Positions 22,001-34,856 are shown, numbered from the stretch's first letter. The stretch: DNA of 64,000 nucleotides from Kosakonia oryziphila (GCF_900094795.1 NZ_FMBC01000024.1:1-64000), one strand, 5' to 3'. Numbers and translations: made by a program. Notes: generated from the letters alone by a model not told the origin.

Positions 22001-23481
22001 CGATGATCTCTGTGAAGCTGGTTTCCGAACCGGGCGTTGGTACCATTGCTACCGGTGTGGCGAAAGCCTATGCCGATCTGATTACTATAGCCGGCTACGA
22101 CGGTGGTACTGGCGCAAGCCCGCTCTCTTCGGTGAAATATGCCGGTTGTCCGTGGGAACTGGGGCTGGTAGAAACCCAGCAAGCGCTGGTCGCTAACGGT
22201 TTGCGTCACAAGATCCGTTTGCAGGTGGATGGTGGTCTGAAAACCGGACAAGACATTATCAAAGCCGCAATTCTGGGCGCCGAAAGCTTTGGTTTCGGTA
22301 CCGGACCGATGGTCGCGCTGGGCTGTAAATACCTGCGAATTTGTCATCTGAACAACTGCGCAACCGGCGTAGCGACTCAGGATGACAAACTGCGTAAGAA
22401 CCACTATCACGGTCTGCCGTTCAAAGTGACCAACTACTTTGAATTTATCGCCCGTGAAACTCGTGAGTTAATGGCGCAACTGGGCGTGAAACGCCTGGTC
22501 GATCTGATTGGCCGCACCGATCTGCTGAAAGAGTTGGACGGTTTTACCGCCAGGCAGCAGAAACTGGATCTGGCGAAGCTGCTGGAAACCGCCGAGCCGC
22601 ACCCTGGCAAAGCGCTGTACTGCACGGAAAACAACCCGCCGTTTGATAATGGCGTACTGAACGCGCAGTTATTACAGCAGGCGAAACCCTATGTCGATGA
22701 GAAGCAGAGTAAAACTTTCTGGTTCGATATCCGCAACACCGATCGTTCCGTGGGGGCTTCGCTGTCTGGCTATATCGCACAGTCTCACGGCGATCAGGGG
22801 CTGGCAGCCGATCCGATTAAAGTGCATTTCAGCGGCACCGCAGGACAGAGCTTTGGCGTGTGGAATGCAGGGGGCGTTGAACTCTATCTGACCGGCGATG
22901 CCAACGACTATGTTGGTAAAGGCATGGCGGGCGGTTTGCTGGCGGTGCGTCCGCCGGTGGGTTCGGCCTTCCGCAGCCATGAAGCGAGCATTATCGGTAA
23001 CACCTGTCTGTATGGTGCAACTGGTGGTCGTTTGTATGCAGCGGGCCGCGCAGGCGAGCGTTTTGCGGTTCGTAACTCCGGCGCCATCACGGTTGTAGAA
23101 GGCATAGGTGACAACGGCTGTGAATATATGACCGGCGGCATTGTTTGCGTGATGGGTAAAACCGGCGTCAACTTTGGCGCAGGGATGACCGGCGGCTTTG
23201 CCTATGTACTGGATGAAGACGGCGAATTCCGTAAACGCGTTAACCCGGAGCTGGTGGAAGTGCTGAGCGTCGATGACCTCGCCATCCATGAGGAGCATCT
23301 ACGCGGTCTGATCACCGAGCATGTGCAACATACCGGTTCTCAACGCGGCGAAGAGATCCTGGCGAACTGGCCGGCATTCTCATCTAAATTCGCCTTGGTG
23401 AAACCAAAATCCAGCGATGTAAAAGCCCTGTTAGGTCACCGTAGTCGTAGCGCGGCAGAGTTGCGCGTGCAGGCGCAGTAA
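19021..23481 (+). CDS. gltB: Glutamate synthase (NADPH) large subunit
   Basis: GltB forms two glutamates from glutamine and 2-oxoglutarate, using electrons from GltD. The 1486 residues start with a short propeptide. Cys12 (in ERDNCGFG) becomes the N-terminal nucleophile of the class II glutaminase domain. The central domain, the FMN/3Fe-4S synthase domain ([15 protein letters not shown], then [20 protein letters not shown]) and the C-terminal beta-helix with Gly-rich repeats ([31 protein letters not shown]) follow in order. Length matches E. coli. It has a long, probably regulated leader, and gltD follows after 9 bases. Confidence 0.98.
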   Translation: MLYDKSLERDNCGFGLIAHIEGEPSHKVVRTAIHALARMQHRGAILADGKTGDGCGLLLQKPDRFFRIVAEERGWRLAKNYAVGMLFLNQDPEKASASRRVVEEELQQETLSIVGWRDVPTNEGVLGEIALSSLPRIEQIFVNAPAGWRPRDMERRLFIARRRIEKRLQEDKEFYVCSLSNLVNIYKGLCMPADLPRFYLDLADLRLESAICLFHQRFSTNTVPRWPLAQPFRYLAHNGEINTITGNRQWARARTYKFNTPLIPDLHDAAPFVNETGSDSSSMDNMLELLLAGGMDIVRAMRLLVPPAWQNNPDMDPDLRSFFDFNSMHMEPWDGPAGIVMSDGRFAACNLDRNGLRPARYVVTKDKLITCASEVGIWDYQPDEVVEKGRVGPGELMVIDTRDGRILHSAETDDDLKSRHPYKEWMAKNVRRLVPFEDLPDEDVGTREMDDDLLASYQKQFNYSFEELDSVIRVLGENGQEAVGSMGDDTPFAVLSSQPRIIYDYFRQQFAQVTNPPIDPLREAHVMSLATSIGREMNVFCEAEGQAHRLSFKSPILLYSDFKQLTTMEEEHYRADTLDITFDVTETSLEETIKALCDQAEQMVRNGTVLLVLSDRNIAKNRLPVPAPMAVGAIQTRLVDKSLRCDANIIVETASARDPHHFAVLLGFGATAIYPYLAYETLAKLVDNNAIEKNYRTVMLNYRNGINKGLYKIMSKMGISTIASYRCSKLFEAVGLHDDVAALCFQGVISRIGGAGFSDFQQDLLNLSKLAWLVRKPLSQGGLLKYVHGGEYHAYNPDVVRTLQQAVQNGEYSDYQAYAKLVNERPAATLRDLLAITPNGEAVSLKDVEPATELFKRFDTAAMSIGALSPEAHEALAEAMNSLGGFSNSGEGGEDPARYGTNKVSRIKQVASGRFGVTPAYLVNADVIQIKVAQGAKPGEGGQLPGDKVTPYIARLRYSVPGVTLISPPPHHDIYSIEDLAQLIFDLKQVNPKAMISVKLVSEPGVGTIATGVAKAYADLITIAGYDGGTGASPLSSVKYAGCPWELGLVETQQALVANGLRHKIRLQVDGGLKTGQDIIKAAILGAESFGFGTGPMVALGCKYLRICHLNNCATGVATQDDKLRKNHYHGLPFKVTNYFEFIARETRELMAQLGVKRLVDLIGRTDLLKELDGFTARQQKLDLAKLLETAEPHPGKALYCTENNPPFDNGVLNAQLLQQAKPYVDEKQSKTFWFDIRNTDRSVGASLSGYIAQSHGDQGLAADPIKVHFSGTAGQSFGVWNAGGVELYLTGDANDYVGKGMAGGLLAVRPPVGSAFRSHEASIIGNTCLYGATGGRLYAAGRAGERFAVRNSGAITVVEGIGDNGCEYMTGGIVCVMGKTGVNFGAGMTGGFAYVLDEDGEFRKRVNPELVEVLSVDDLAIHEEHLRGLITEHVQHTGSQRGEEILANWPAFSSKFALVKPKSSDVKALLGHRSRSAAELRVQAQ

Positions 23482-24909
<1,428 letters not shown>

Positions 24910-24934
24910 TACTCATATAGCGACAGCGACCCAT

Positions 24935-24958
24935 AAGGAGGCTTCGGCCTCCTTTTTT
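24935..24958 (+). terminator. Terminator of gltBD
   Basis: An 8-bp stem AAGGAGGC/GCCTCCTT (24935-24942 with 24947-24954) closed by a stable TTCG tetraloop runs into a T-tract. It begins 26 bases past the gltD stop. Confidence 0.92.
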
Positions 24959-24975
24959 ATTGGCGAATCGCGGAT

Positions 24976-25003
24976 AGTAAAACAGGGCCATTCGGCCCTG
25001 TTT
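24976..25003 (-). terminator. Terminator of sspAB
   Basis: A perfect 10-bp stem (24980-24989 with 24994-25003, loop ATTC) ends on the minus strand in a short T-run, directly after the sspB stop. It faces the gltBD terminator. Confidence 0.85.
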
Positions 25004-25005
25004 GA

Positions 25006-25509
25006 TTACTTCACTACCCGCAACGATGGGCGTCCACCGCGCGGCGGCGGATCGTCATCAGGGCCGTTGTCCTGATCATCAGCATGATCGGGTTTATCAC
25101 CGTCGATAACCGACATCACTGTCTCGCCTTCCTGCGCTGAAGTCTCGAGGTCGTCATTCATAATAGCGACGTCTTCATCGTAGGCAGCTTCCGGTTCGAA
25201 CATGGTTCCCGCGCCGTTTTCACGAGCGTAAATAGCCAGTACAGCCGCCATCGGCACCGCAACCTGACGCGGCACGCCACCGAAGCGCGCATTGAAACGC
25301 ACCTCGTCGTTCGCCAGCTCCAGGTTACCTACCGCTCGCGGTGCGATGTTTAACACAATTTGACCGTCACGCGCATACTCCATCGGCACGCGAACATCCG
25401 GCAACGTCACATCAACAACCAGATGCGGCGTTAGCTGATTATCCAGTAGCCATTCATAGAAGGCCCGCAGCAGATACGGACGGCGTGGAGACAGTTGTGA
25501 CAAATCCAT
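25006..25509 (-). CDS. sspB: ClpXP adaptor SspB
   Basis: SspB binds ssrA-tagged proteins and brings them to ClpXP. The 167 residues have the folded substrate-binding domain (about 1-115, with SPRRPYLLRAFYEWLLDNQLTPHLVV and VRFNARFGGVPRQVAVPM). A flexible acidic linker follows, then the C-terminal ClpX-docking peptide (RGGRPSLRVVK). It lies 4 bases behind sspA. Confidence 0.97.
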   Translation of the reverse strand: MDLSQLSPRRPYLLRAFYEWLLDNQLTPHLVVDVTLPDVRVPMEYARDGQIVLNIAPRAVGNLELANDEVRFNARFGGVPRQVAVPMAAVLAIYARENGAGTMFEPEAAYDEDVAIMNDDLETSAQEGETVMSVIDGDKPDHADDQDNGPDDDPPPRGGRPSLRVVK

Positions 25510-25513
25510 TCAG

Positions 25514-26152
25514 TTAACCCCGGCCAAGGCGCATTTCGCGTTCGGCTTCAGTCAGAGAAGCCAGGAAGGAATCACGCTCAAATACGCGTGTCATGTATCC
25601 TTTGAGCTCTTTGGCACCTGCGCCGCTCAGCTCGATGCCCAGTACCGGTAAGCGCCACAGCAGCGGTGCGAGGTAGCAGTCAACAAGGCTGAACTCGTCG
25701 TTCAGGAAGTAAGGTTTCTGGGTGAACAACGGACCAATTGCCAGCAGCTCTTCACGCAGTTGTTTACGGGCGGCATCGGCCTGCGCGCCGCTGTTGTTCT
25801 GGATGATATTCATCAGGGAATACCAGTCCTTTTCAATGCGGTGCATGTACAGGCGGCTTTCACCACGCGCGACCGGGTAAACCGGCATTAGCGGCGGATG
25901 AGGGAAACGCTCGTCCAGATATTCCATAATGATGCGTGATTCCCACAGGGTGAGTTCACGATCTACAAGTGTCGGTACGCTTTGATTCGGGTTGAGGTCA
26001 ATCAGATCCTGAGGAGGATTATCCTTTTCCACGTGCTCAATTTCGAAGCTGACACCTTTTTCGGCCAGCACGATACGGACCTGATGGCTATAGATGTCCA
26101 CAGGACCAGAAAACAGCGTCATTACCGAACGTTTGTTGGCAGCGACAGCCAT
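25514..26152 (-). CDS. sspA: Stringent starvation protein A
   Basis: SspA is a GST-fold protein that binds RNA polymerase. In E. coli it lowers H-NS in stationary phase and supports acid resistance and phage P1 late genes. The 212 residues carry the thioredoxin-like N-domain (MTLFSGPVDIYSHQVRIVLAEKG), a cis-Pro region (NPNQSVPTLVDRELTLWESRIIMEYLDE) and the helical C-domain with the PHPP surface loop (RFPHPPLMPVYP). It heads the sspAB operon. Confidence 0.97.
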   Translation of the reverse strand: MAVAANKRSVMTLFSGPVDIYSHQVRIVLAEKGVSFEIEHVEKDNPPQDLIDLNPNQSVPTLVDRELTLWESRIIMEYLDERFPHPPLMPVYPVARGESRLYMHRIEKDWYSLMNIIQNNSGAQADAARKQLREELLAIGPLFTQKPYFLNDEFSLVDCYLAPLLWRLPVLGIELSGAGAKELKGYMTRVFERDSFLASLTEAEREMRLGRG

Positions 26153-26463
26153 GAAAACCTCCAGGTATATTCAAGAATTTACTGCTACCGGACTTACTCG
26201 ACCGGTCAGATGTGAGTTACCTACCCGCCCGTACTGTCACTTTCGTTCAGGAAGCAAACAAAAAATGAACAATCCCAGCCATTTGGGCAGAAAATTGGAT
26301 GATAGTTTACCAGATTTTGCGGGGTTTGTGGTGAGGGGATTCCGCAAATACAGAAAAAGACGCAATAAATGATTGATTACTGTGGATAACGTAATTTTTA
26401 TCCATAAAAAAACCCGGCTTGCACCGGGTTTTTCGCCAATCGTTCTGCCGAAGCAGAAAGCAA
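26153..26463 (-). promoter_or_regulatory. sspA upstream region and rpsI 3' end
   Basis: A 311-base gap between rpsI and sspA, both on the minus strand. It holds the rpsI terminator (26405-26433). The rest, AT-rich around 26290-26390, should contain the sspA promoter. I do not see a clear -35/-10 pair. Confidence 0.5.
26405..26433 (-). terminator. Terminator of rplM-rpsI
   Basis: A 10-bp stem (26408-26417 with 26424-26433, 6-base loop) is followed by seven T on the minus strand, 31 bases past the rpsI stop. Confidence 0.92.
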
Positions 26464-26859
<396 letters not shown>

Positions 26860-26871
26860 CTATAATCCCGA

Positions 26872-27324
<453 letters not shown>

Positions 27325-27465
27325 TTACACGTTGGTGAACACCCAAACGCCTAAATACAAGTGAGGTTCACACGACATTGTCCAGTAAACCTACCCCTTC
27401 GGATATGTTTAGCCGGCACACAAGAGTTTCGGGAAAAAAACCTTGTAGTAACGTGGGGTCGCAGG

Positions 27466-27471
27466 ATTATA
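27466..27471 (-). promoter_or_regulatory. Probable -10 of the rplM promoter
   Basis: A perfect TATAAT on the minus strand, 166 bases before the rplM start, is followed by a GC-rich CCTGCGACCCC stretch typical of growth-rate-controlled promoters. The -35 hexamer is not clear. Confidence 0.5.
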
Positions 27472-27565
27472 GAGAAGTCGTGGGCAAAGATCGACCCCTT
27501 TTTGTGATTTGGCGTGGCTTTTGTACAAGGCTAATCCCTCTCCCGCCGGAAAAGGGATTTAGCGA

Positions 27566-28693
27566 TTACGGCATATGCGCACGCTTGAGATATTCTTCGC
27601 TCTGCATCTCTTGCAGACGGGACAAACAGCGCTGAAATTCAAATTTCAGCCGCTCGCCCTGATAAATCTCATGCAGCGGCGCGGCCGCACTCACCACCAG
27701 CTTAACGTGGCGCTCGTAAAACTCATCCACTAAAGCAATAAAGCGTCGAGCTTCGCTCTCCATCAACGGCGTCATTACCGGCACTTCGAACAACATTACG
27801 GTATGGAACAAGCGTGAGAGTGCAATGTAATCGTGCTGGCTACGAGCATCGACGCAGAGCGTAACAAACGACACCGCCAGCGTCTGGTTTTCCACGCCCA
27901 GCGTCGGCAGCGCACGGTGATTAATCTCCAGCGCTGGCGCATGCTCGCGGTTTACGCCCGCCAGTGCTAACCATAACGCATCCATTTGCCGCGCGGTCTC
28001 ATTGTTCAGCGGAGTCAGCCATAAGTGCGCCTGGGTTAATGTGCGCAGACGATAATCGACACCTGCATCGACATTCATCACATCGCAAAACTGTTTGATG
28101 GCATCGATAGCAGGTAAAAAGCGCGAGCGCTGCAAGCCGTTGCGGTAGAGCTCATCGGGTGGAATATTCGACGTCGCCACCAGCGTAATACCACGGGCGA
28201 ACAGCGCTTTCATAAGCCCCCCCAGCAGCATGGCGTCGGTAATATCCGAAACGAAAAATTCATCGAAGCACAGCACATCGGTTTCAGCTTTGAAACGATC
28301 GGCAACAATTTCCAGCGGATCGCTATGTCCCTGAAGTGAGGTTAGCTCTTCGTGAACGCGCAACATAAAACGGTGAAAGTGCAGACGTTGTTTACGCTCA
28401 CCCGGCAGGCTCTGATAAAACATGTCCATCAGCCAGGTTTTGCCACGACCAACGCCGCCCCACATATAGAGGCCACGCACCGGAGCACTCTGCCGCGGTT
28501 CACATTTTCCCAGCAGTTTGCCGAACTTCGCCAGCAAACCACCGCTTGCCGGTGTGCTATAGTCGCTGCGGGTAATAAGTTCTTGATAGATATGCTCCAG
28601 CCGCTGAACGGCTTCTTTTTGCACGTCATCTGGCTGATGGCTTCCCTCGTTGAGAGCGCCGTTATATCGCGATGTCGGGGTAAGGCTTTGCAT
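27566..28693 (-). CDS. zapE: Cell division ATPase ZapE
   Basis: ZapE (YhcM) is an AAA ATPase that acts on the Z ring during constriction in E. coli. The 375 residues show Walker A GGVGRGKT (79-86), Walker B VLCFDEFFVSDI and the sensor stretch LVATSNIPPDELYRNGLQR, typical of the AFG1 family. The C-terminal end LQEMQSEEYLKRAHMP is also conserved. It is divergent from zapG. Confidence 0.96.
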   Translation of the reverse strand: MQSLTPTSRYNGALNEGSHQPDDVQKEAVQRLEHIYQELITRSDYSTPASGGLLAKFGKLLGKCEPRQSAPVRGLYMWGGVGRGKTWLMDMFYQSLPGERKQRLHFHRFMLRVHEELTSLQGHSDPLEIVADRFKAETDVLCFDEFFVSDITDAMLLGGLMKALFARGITLVATSNIPPDELYRNGLQRSRFLPAIDAIKQFCDVMNVDAGVDYRLRTLTQAHLWLTPLNNETARQMDALWLALAGVNREHAPALEINHRALPTLGVENQTLAVSFVTLCVDARSQHDYIALSRLFHTVMLFEVPVMTPLMESEARRFIALVDEFYERHVKLVVSAAAPLHEIYQGERLKFEFQRCLSRLQEMQSEEYLKRAHMP

Positions 28694-28881
28694 GGTGTTA
28701 TTGTTGTTCCTTGAAAATCGATCGCCCCCACAGGGTTGACGAAAAAAAGCCGTTCTACACTACGCGATGATTTGTCAGGATTCCACTTCTACTCCAGAAG
28801 CGGTTATAGTGGCACTATCAGGCGCAGGCAAGAAGCTTGCGGCCCACACCCTACGGAATCACAAAATAACGGGAGAAGTAC

Positions 28882-29280
28882 ATGACCTGGGAATACGCGC
28901 TAATCGGATTGGTTGTCGGCATTATCATTGGTGCCGTGGGTATGCGTTTCGGAAACCGTAAATTGCGCCAGCAACAGGCCTTGCAGTATGAACTGGAAAA
29001 GAATAAAGCGGAGCTGGAAGAGTATCGTGAAGAGCTGGTGAGCCATTTTGCTCGCAGCGCGGAACTGCTCGACAATATGGCGCATGATTATCGCCAACTG
29101 TATCAGCACATGGCGAAAAGCTCGACCAGCCTGCTGCCGGAAATGTCCGCAGAAGATAATCCGTTCCGCAACCGTCTGGCCGAATCTGAAGCCAGTAACG
29201 ATCAGGCGCCGGTGCAGATCCCGCGTGATTATTCTGATGGCGCTTCCGGTCTGTTGCGCGGTGGTGCAAGCCGTAAATAA
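28882..29280 (+). CDS. zapG: Inner-membrane division/envelope protein ZapG (YhcB, DUF1043)
   Basis: A 132-residue protein with one N-terminal membrane helix (about 3-22, YALIGLVVGIIIGAVGMRF), a coiled coil (about 25-85, ELEKNKAELEEYREELVSHF) and a low-complexity tail. Family members link cell division and envelope synthesis (YhcB/LapD/ZapG). Its start follows AACGGGAGAAG, a good ribosome-binding site. It precedes degQ by 171 bases; a 7-bp GC-rich hairpin (29305-29323) without T-tract lies between. Confidence 0.94.
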   Translation: MTWEYALIGLVVGIIIGAVGMRFGNRKLRQQQALQYELEKNKAELEEYREELVSHFARSAELLDNMAHDYRQLYQHMAKSSTSLLPEMSAEDNPFRNRLAESEASNDQAPVQIPRDYSDGASGLLRGGASRK

Positions 29281-29451
29281 TCCGCTCAGTTATCTGATTT
29301 TTTCGGGCGCGTTTGCCGCGCCCCTCCCCTTCTTGAGCATCACAGCTATTATTTAGTCATTCACATCATTGTTACCCGGTTGAAATTTCAATAACATCAA
29401 ACTGTTTTGGGGCGTCATTCCTTTCACTTTAGGTTACGAGAGCCAGCATCA

Positions 29452-30825
29452 ATGAAGAAACCAACCCTGCTGTTGAGTGCATTTGCGTTAAGTGTCGGGT
29501 TAACTCTCTCGGCACCGTTTCAGGCGATGGCCGCCATGCCATCACAATTGCCCGGTCAGGGCGCGTTACCAAGCCTTGCGCCCGTGCTGGAAAAGGTATT
29601 GCCTGCGGTGGTTAGCGTGCAGGTAGAGGGGACGACGTCACAAGGCCAGAAAGTTCCTGAAGAGCTTAAGAGGTTTTTCGGCGACGATGTGCCGGATCAA
29701 CCGCAGCAGCCGCAACCTTTTGAAGGGTTGGGTTCCGGCGTGATCATTGATGCCGCGAAAGGCTACGTGTTGACAAATAATCACGTGATCAATCAGGCGC
29801 AAAAAATCAGCGTGCAGTTGAACGATGGCCGCGAGTTCGACGCCAAACTGATCGGCGGTGATGATCAGAGCGATATTGCTCTGCTGCAATTACAGAATGC
29901 CAGTAACCTGACGCAAATTGCGATTGCCGACTCCGATAAACTGCGCGTCGGCGACTTTGTCATTGCCGTCGGCAACCCGTTCGGCCTTGGGCAGACAGCC
30001 ACTTCCGGGATTGTTTCCGCACTGGGCCGCAGCGGCCTGAATCTGGAAGGGCTGGAGAACTTTATCCAGACGGATGCCTCCATCAACCGCGGTAACTCCG
30101 GCGGTGCGCTGCTTAACCTCAACGGCGAACTTATCGGCATTAACACCGCTATCCTCGCACCAAGCGGCGGTAGTGTGGGGATTGGCTTCGCTATTCCGAG
30201 CAATATGGCGCAAACCCTCTCCAGACAATTAATTCAGTTTGGTGAGATCAAACGTGGTCTGTTGGGCATTAAAGGCACGGAAATGAGTGCGGATATCGCT
30301 AAGGCCTTTAATCTTAACGTTCAGCGCGGCGCTTTTGTCAGTGAAGTACTGCCTAACTCCGGTTCGGCAAAAGCCGGGATTAAATCCGGTGATGTTATCG
30401 TCAGTCTGAATGGTAAGCCGCTGAATAGCTTTGCCGAACTGCGTTCACGTATTGCCACGACGGAGCCAGGCGCGACAGTGAAGCTCGGCCTGCTGCGCGA
30501 TGGCAAGCCACTGGATGTGGAAGTCACGCTGGATAAAAGCACCTCTTCATCCGCCAGCGCCGATCTGATTTCACCGTCCTTACAGGGTGCAGAACTGAGC
30601 GACAGCCAGCTCAAAGACGGCACCAAAGGCATTGCGATAAATAATGTCGAAAAAGGCAGCGCAGCCGCGCAGGCCGGTCTGCATAAAGATGATGTAATCA
30701 TTGGTATCAACCGTGAGCGCGTTCAGTCAATCGCTGAAATGCGTAAAGTGCTGGAAACGAAACCTTCGATAATGGCGCTGCATATCGTGCGCGGCAATGA
30801 CAGTATCTATCTGCTGCTGCGATAA
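29452..30825 (+). CDS. degQ: Periplasmic serine endoprotease DegQ
   Basis: DegQ degrades and chaperones misfolded periplasmic proteins. The 457 residues start with a signal peptide (MKKPTLLLSAFALSVGLTLS, cleavage after QAMA). The trypsin-like domain carries His in TNNHVIN, Asp in QSDIALLQL and Ser in RGNSGGALLN. Two PDZ domains follow. The start at 29452 was chosen for the signal peptide; an in-frame upstream ATG at 29407 would add 15 unlikely residues. Confidence 0.97.
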   Translation: MKKPTLLLSAFALSVGLTLSAPFQAMAAMPSQLPGQGALPSLAPVLEKVLPAVVSVQVEGTTSQGQKVPEELKRFFGDDVPDQPQQPQPFEGLGSGVIIDAAKGYVLTNNHVINQAQKISVQLNDGREFDAKLIGGDDQSDIALLQLQNASNLTQIAIADSDKLRVGDFVIAVGNPFGLGQTATSGIVSALGRSGLNLEGLENFIQTDASINRGNSGGALLNLNGELIGINTAILAPSGGSVGIGFAIPSNMAQTLSRQLIQFGEIKRGLLGIKGTEMSADIAKAFNLNVQRGAFVSEVLPNSGSAKAGIKSGDVIVSLNGKPLNSFAELRSRIATTEPGATVKLGLLRDGKPLDVEVTLDKSTSSSASADLISPSLQGAELSDSQLKDGTKGIAINNVEKGSAAAQAGLHKDDVIIGINRERVQSIAEMRKVLETKPSIMALHIVRGNDSIYLLLR

Positions 30826-30834
30826 ATCCCTCAC

Positions 30835-30865
30835 TCTCCGGACATCATCATGTGATGTCCGGAGA
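30835..30865 (+). repeat. 13-bp inverted repeat between degQ and degS
   Basis: TCTCCGGACATCA (30835-30847) pairs perfectly with TGATGTCCGGAGA (30853-30865) around a 5-base loop. There is no T-tract, so it is more likely an mRNA 3'-end stabiliser or a leaky terminator than a strong terminator. Confidence 0.75.
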
Positions 30866-30912
30866 ACTCATGTTATGCTGCTGCCGTTCTTCCTTTTAGC
30901 GATAATCCCATC

Positions 30913-31980
30913 ATGTATGTAAAGCTTTTACGTTCAGTTGCAATCGGTTTGGTTGTGGGTGGCCTGATCATCGTCGCCATGCCTTCGCTGCGCAAAAACA
31001 TCCCCCTTAGCGCTCCCCAGCTTGAAAGCGCTGACGAAACGCCAGCCAGCTATAACCCGGCAGTACGACGCGCAGCGCCCGCTGTGGTCAACGTCTATAA
31101 CCGCAGCCTGAATAGCTCCACTCATGATCACCTGGAGATCCGTACGCTTGGTTCCGGCGTGATTATGGATCAGCGTGGCTACATCATTACCAACAAGCAC
31201 GTTATCAATGATGCGGACCAGATTATCGTTGCCCTGCAGGATGGCAGGGTGTTTGAAGCATTGCTGGTTGGTTCGGATTCTCTGACCGACTTAGCGGTGC
31301 TGAAGATCAACGCGACCGGCGGTCTGCCGGTGATCCCCATCAACACAAAACGTACTCCGCATATCGGCGATGTGGTGCTGGCAATCGGTAACCCATACAA
31401 CCTTGGTCAAACGACAACGCAGGGGATTATCAGCGCTACCGGGCGTATCGGTCTGAACCCGAGCGGGCGGCAGAACTTTTTACAGACCGATGCCTCTATC
31501 AACCATGGGAACTCCGGCGGCGCGCTGGTCAACTCGCTGGGCGAACTGATGGGCATTAACACGTTGTCGTTTGATAAGAGCAACGACGGCGGAACACCGG
31601 AAGGCATCGGTTTTGCCATCCCTTTCCAGTTGGCCACCAAGATTATGGATAAGCTGATCCGCGATGGTCGGGTGATCCGGGGTTACATTGGTATCGGCGG
31701 GCGAGAAATTGCGCCTCTGCATTCGCAAGGCGGAGGTATCGACCCGATTCAGGGGATCGTAGTTAACGAAGTTTCGCCTGGCGGTCCTGCCGCGCGTGCC
31801 GGGATTCAGGTGAATGACGTCATCACCTCCGTCAATGGTAAAGCTGCCGTTTCCGCGCTTGAAACTATGGATCAGGTCGCCGAGATCCGCCCGGGGTCCG
31901 TCATTCCGGTTGAAGTGATGCGCGACGATAAGAAGCTGACTCTGCAAGTCACCATCGAAGAGTATCCGGCAACTAACTGA
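30913..31980 (+). CDS. degS: Inner-membrane serine protease DegS (site-1 protease)
   Basis: DegS cuts RseA when outer-membrane protein C-termini bind its PDZ domain, starting the sigma-E response. The 355 residues have one N-terminal membrane anchor (about 5-24), a protease domain with His96 (ITNKHVIND), Asp in LTDLAVLKI and Ser in HGNSGGALVNS, and a single PDZ domain. It follows degQ by 87 bases. Confidence 0.97.
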   Translation: MYVKLLRSVAIGLVVGGLIIVAMPSLRKNIPLSAPQLESADETPASYNPAVRRAAPAVVNVYNRSLNSSTHDHLEIRTLGSGVIMDQRGYIITNKHVINDADQIIVALQDGRVFEALLVGSDSLTDLAVLKINATGGLPVIPINTKRTPHIGDVVLAIGNPYNLGQTTTQGIISATGRIGLNPSGRQNFLQTDASINHGNSGGALVNSLGELMGINTLSFDKSNDGGTPEGIGFAIPFQLATKIMDKLIRDGRVIRGYIGIGGREIAPLHSQGGGIDPIQGIVVNEVSPGGPAARAGIQVNDVITSVNGKAAVSALETMDQVAEIRPGSVIPVEVMRDDKKLTLQVTIEEYPATN

Positions 31981-31983
31981 TTG

Positions 31984-32021
31984 CCATAAAAAACCGGAGC
32001 GCAGTCTCCGGTTTTTTATGG
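31984..32021. terminator. Bidirectional terminator between degS and mdh
   Basis: A perfect 16-bp inverted repeat (31984-31999 with 32006-32021, 6-base loop) carries an A-run on one side and a T-run on the other, so it can end both the degS transcript (plus) and the mdh transcript (minus). Confidence 0.93.
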
Positions 32022-32034
32022 TAGCAATAACACG

Positions 32035-33852
<1,818 letters not shown>

Positions 33853-33860
33853 TATCACTT

Positions 33861-33890
33861 TTCCCCCGCCTCGATTGCGGGGGAATCTTC
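33861..33890 (+). terminator. Terminator of argR
   Basis: A 9-bp stem TTCCCCCGC/GCGGGGGAA (33861-33869 with 33877-33885, 7-base loop) starts 8 bases past the argR stop and is followed by TCTTCT. The T-tract is weak. Confidence 0.75.
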
Positions 33891-34160
33891 TGACTCTCCC
33901 CCTTCGCTCGCGACTTTTCACTCACATTAATTTAACCGTTAGTGCGATTCTCTGTTTCAAAATGCCGGTGTAGTGAATGCCATCGCACAAAAAATCAAAT
34001 TCAAATATCTATATGATTTTCTTAGATATCACTAATTATTTTTCAATCATCCTCAGGATTTTTATGCGTTTTAGTTATAAAAAATGATTTCAATAAGCCA
34101 TAATTACCATAGAAACAATTAGCATGATATTAATTTTTTCAGTGACTAGTGTATACTTGA

Positions 34161-34182
34161 TTTTGTGATGAGGGTCACGAAA
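34161..34182 (+). promoter_or_regulatory. CRP-like dyad at the yhcN promoter
   Basis: GTGA-N6-TCAC (34165-34168 and 34175-34178), with TTTT before and GAAA after, matches the CRP core. It lies just downstream of a possible -10 (TATACT), a position that would suit repression. Use by CRP is inference. Confidence 0.45.
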
Positions 34183-34230
34183 CAAGACCCCAATGAATTG
34201 AAGTTAAAGAATACGACGAGGTTAAGAATC

Positions 34231-34494
34231 ATGAATATCAAATCAACTGTTGCAACGCTTAGCATTCTCTCAGCACTGTCATTTGGCGCTTTTGCTGCAG
34301 ATTCCATCAGCGCAGACCAGGCGCAATCACGCCAGTCTCTGGGCACCGTATCCATAGGAGCTGTCGCCTCCTCGCCAATGGATATGCGTGCTGAGCTGAA
34401 CAAAAAAGCGGAAGAGCAAGGCGCTTCTTCTTATCGCATTATCGAAGCGCGTACCGGGGACAACTGGCACGCAACAGCCGAGCTGTACAAATAA
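34231..34494 (+). CDS. yhcN: YhcN/BhsA family periplasmic stress protein (DUF1471)
   Basis: An 87-residue protein with a signal peptide (MNIKSTVATLSILSALSFGA, cleavage after AFA near residue 22) and one DUF1471 domain ending in the family signature ARTGDNWHATAELYK. E. coli YhcN answers to peroxide, cytoplasmic acid stress and biofilm growth. The start was chosen for the signal peptide and E. coli length; the in-frame upstream ATG at 34165 is too early. Position next to argR is conserved. A close relative follows immediately. Confidence 0.95.
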   Translation: MNIKSTVATLSILSALSFGAFAADSISADQAQSRQSLGTVSIGAVASSPMDMRAELNKKAEEQGASSYRIIEARTGDNWHATAELYK

Positions 34495-34592
34495 GTTTTA
34501 CCGATAACCCTATGTCATCACTCAACGGTGCCAGGCACAAAAATAGCAGTTCAATCCTCCCTGCCGTTGAGACTCTCTTAAGGAGACAAACT

Positions 34593-34856
34593 ATGAAACG
34601 CAATCTACTCATCGCATCCCTTGGCCTTGCATCCCTGATCTCTTTCGGCGCAAGCGCTGCAACGATGGTTAACAGCGAACAAGCAAGCAACCTGCAACCT
34701 ATGGGCAGTGTGTCGGTTTCACAGGTTGCTGGTGTACCAATGGATATTCGCCAGGAACTCTCCGCGAAAGCTGACCAGGCGGGCGCCAGCAGCTATCGCA
34801 TCGTTGAAGCACGTACGGGCGATCACACCCACGTCACGGCGGAACTGTATAAATAA
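34593..34856 (+). CDS. Second YhcN-like DUF1471 protein
   Basis: A tandem paralogue of yhcN, also 87 residues: signal peptide MKRNLLIASLGLASLISFGA (cleavage after ASA), then DUF1471 with SVSVSQVAGVPMDIRQELSAKA and the end ARTGDHTHVTAELYK. It clearly shares ancestry with the gene before it, but the N-terminal mature part has diverged. AAGGAG lies correctly before the ATG at 34593. The 98-base gap and the single terminator at 34883-34908 suggest that both are on one transcript. Function is presumably a periplasmic stress role; specific role unknown. Confidence 0.92.
   Translation: MKRNLLIASLGLASLISFGASAATMVNSEQASNLQPMGSVSVSQVAGVPMDIRQELSAKADQAGASSYRIVEARTGDHTHVTAELYK

Larger units (their letters stand above)
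33853..34230 (+). promoter_or_regulatory. argR / yhcN intergenic region
   Basis: 378 bases: the argR terminator, then an AT-rich stretch (33960-34150) without a convincing gene. At the right end are a candidate -10 TATACT (34152-34157) and a CRP-like dyad at 34161-34182 in front of yhcN. Confidence 0.55.

Noticed and set aside
28736-28761. TTGACG...TACACT as a zapG promoter
   Set aside because: The spacer is only 14 bases, too short for a normal sigma-70 promoter; another pairing is possible but weak.
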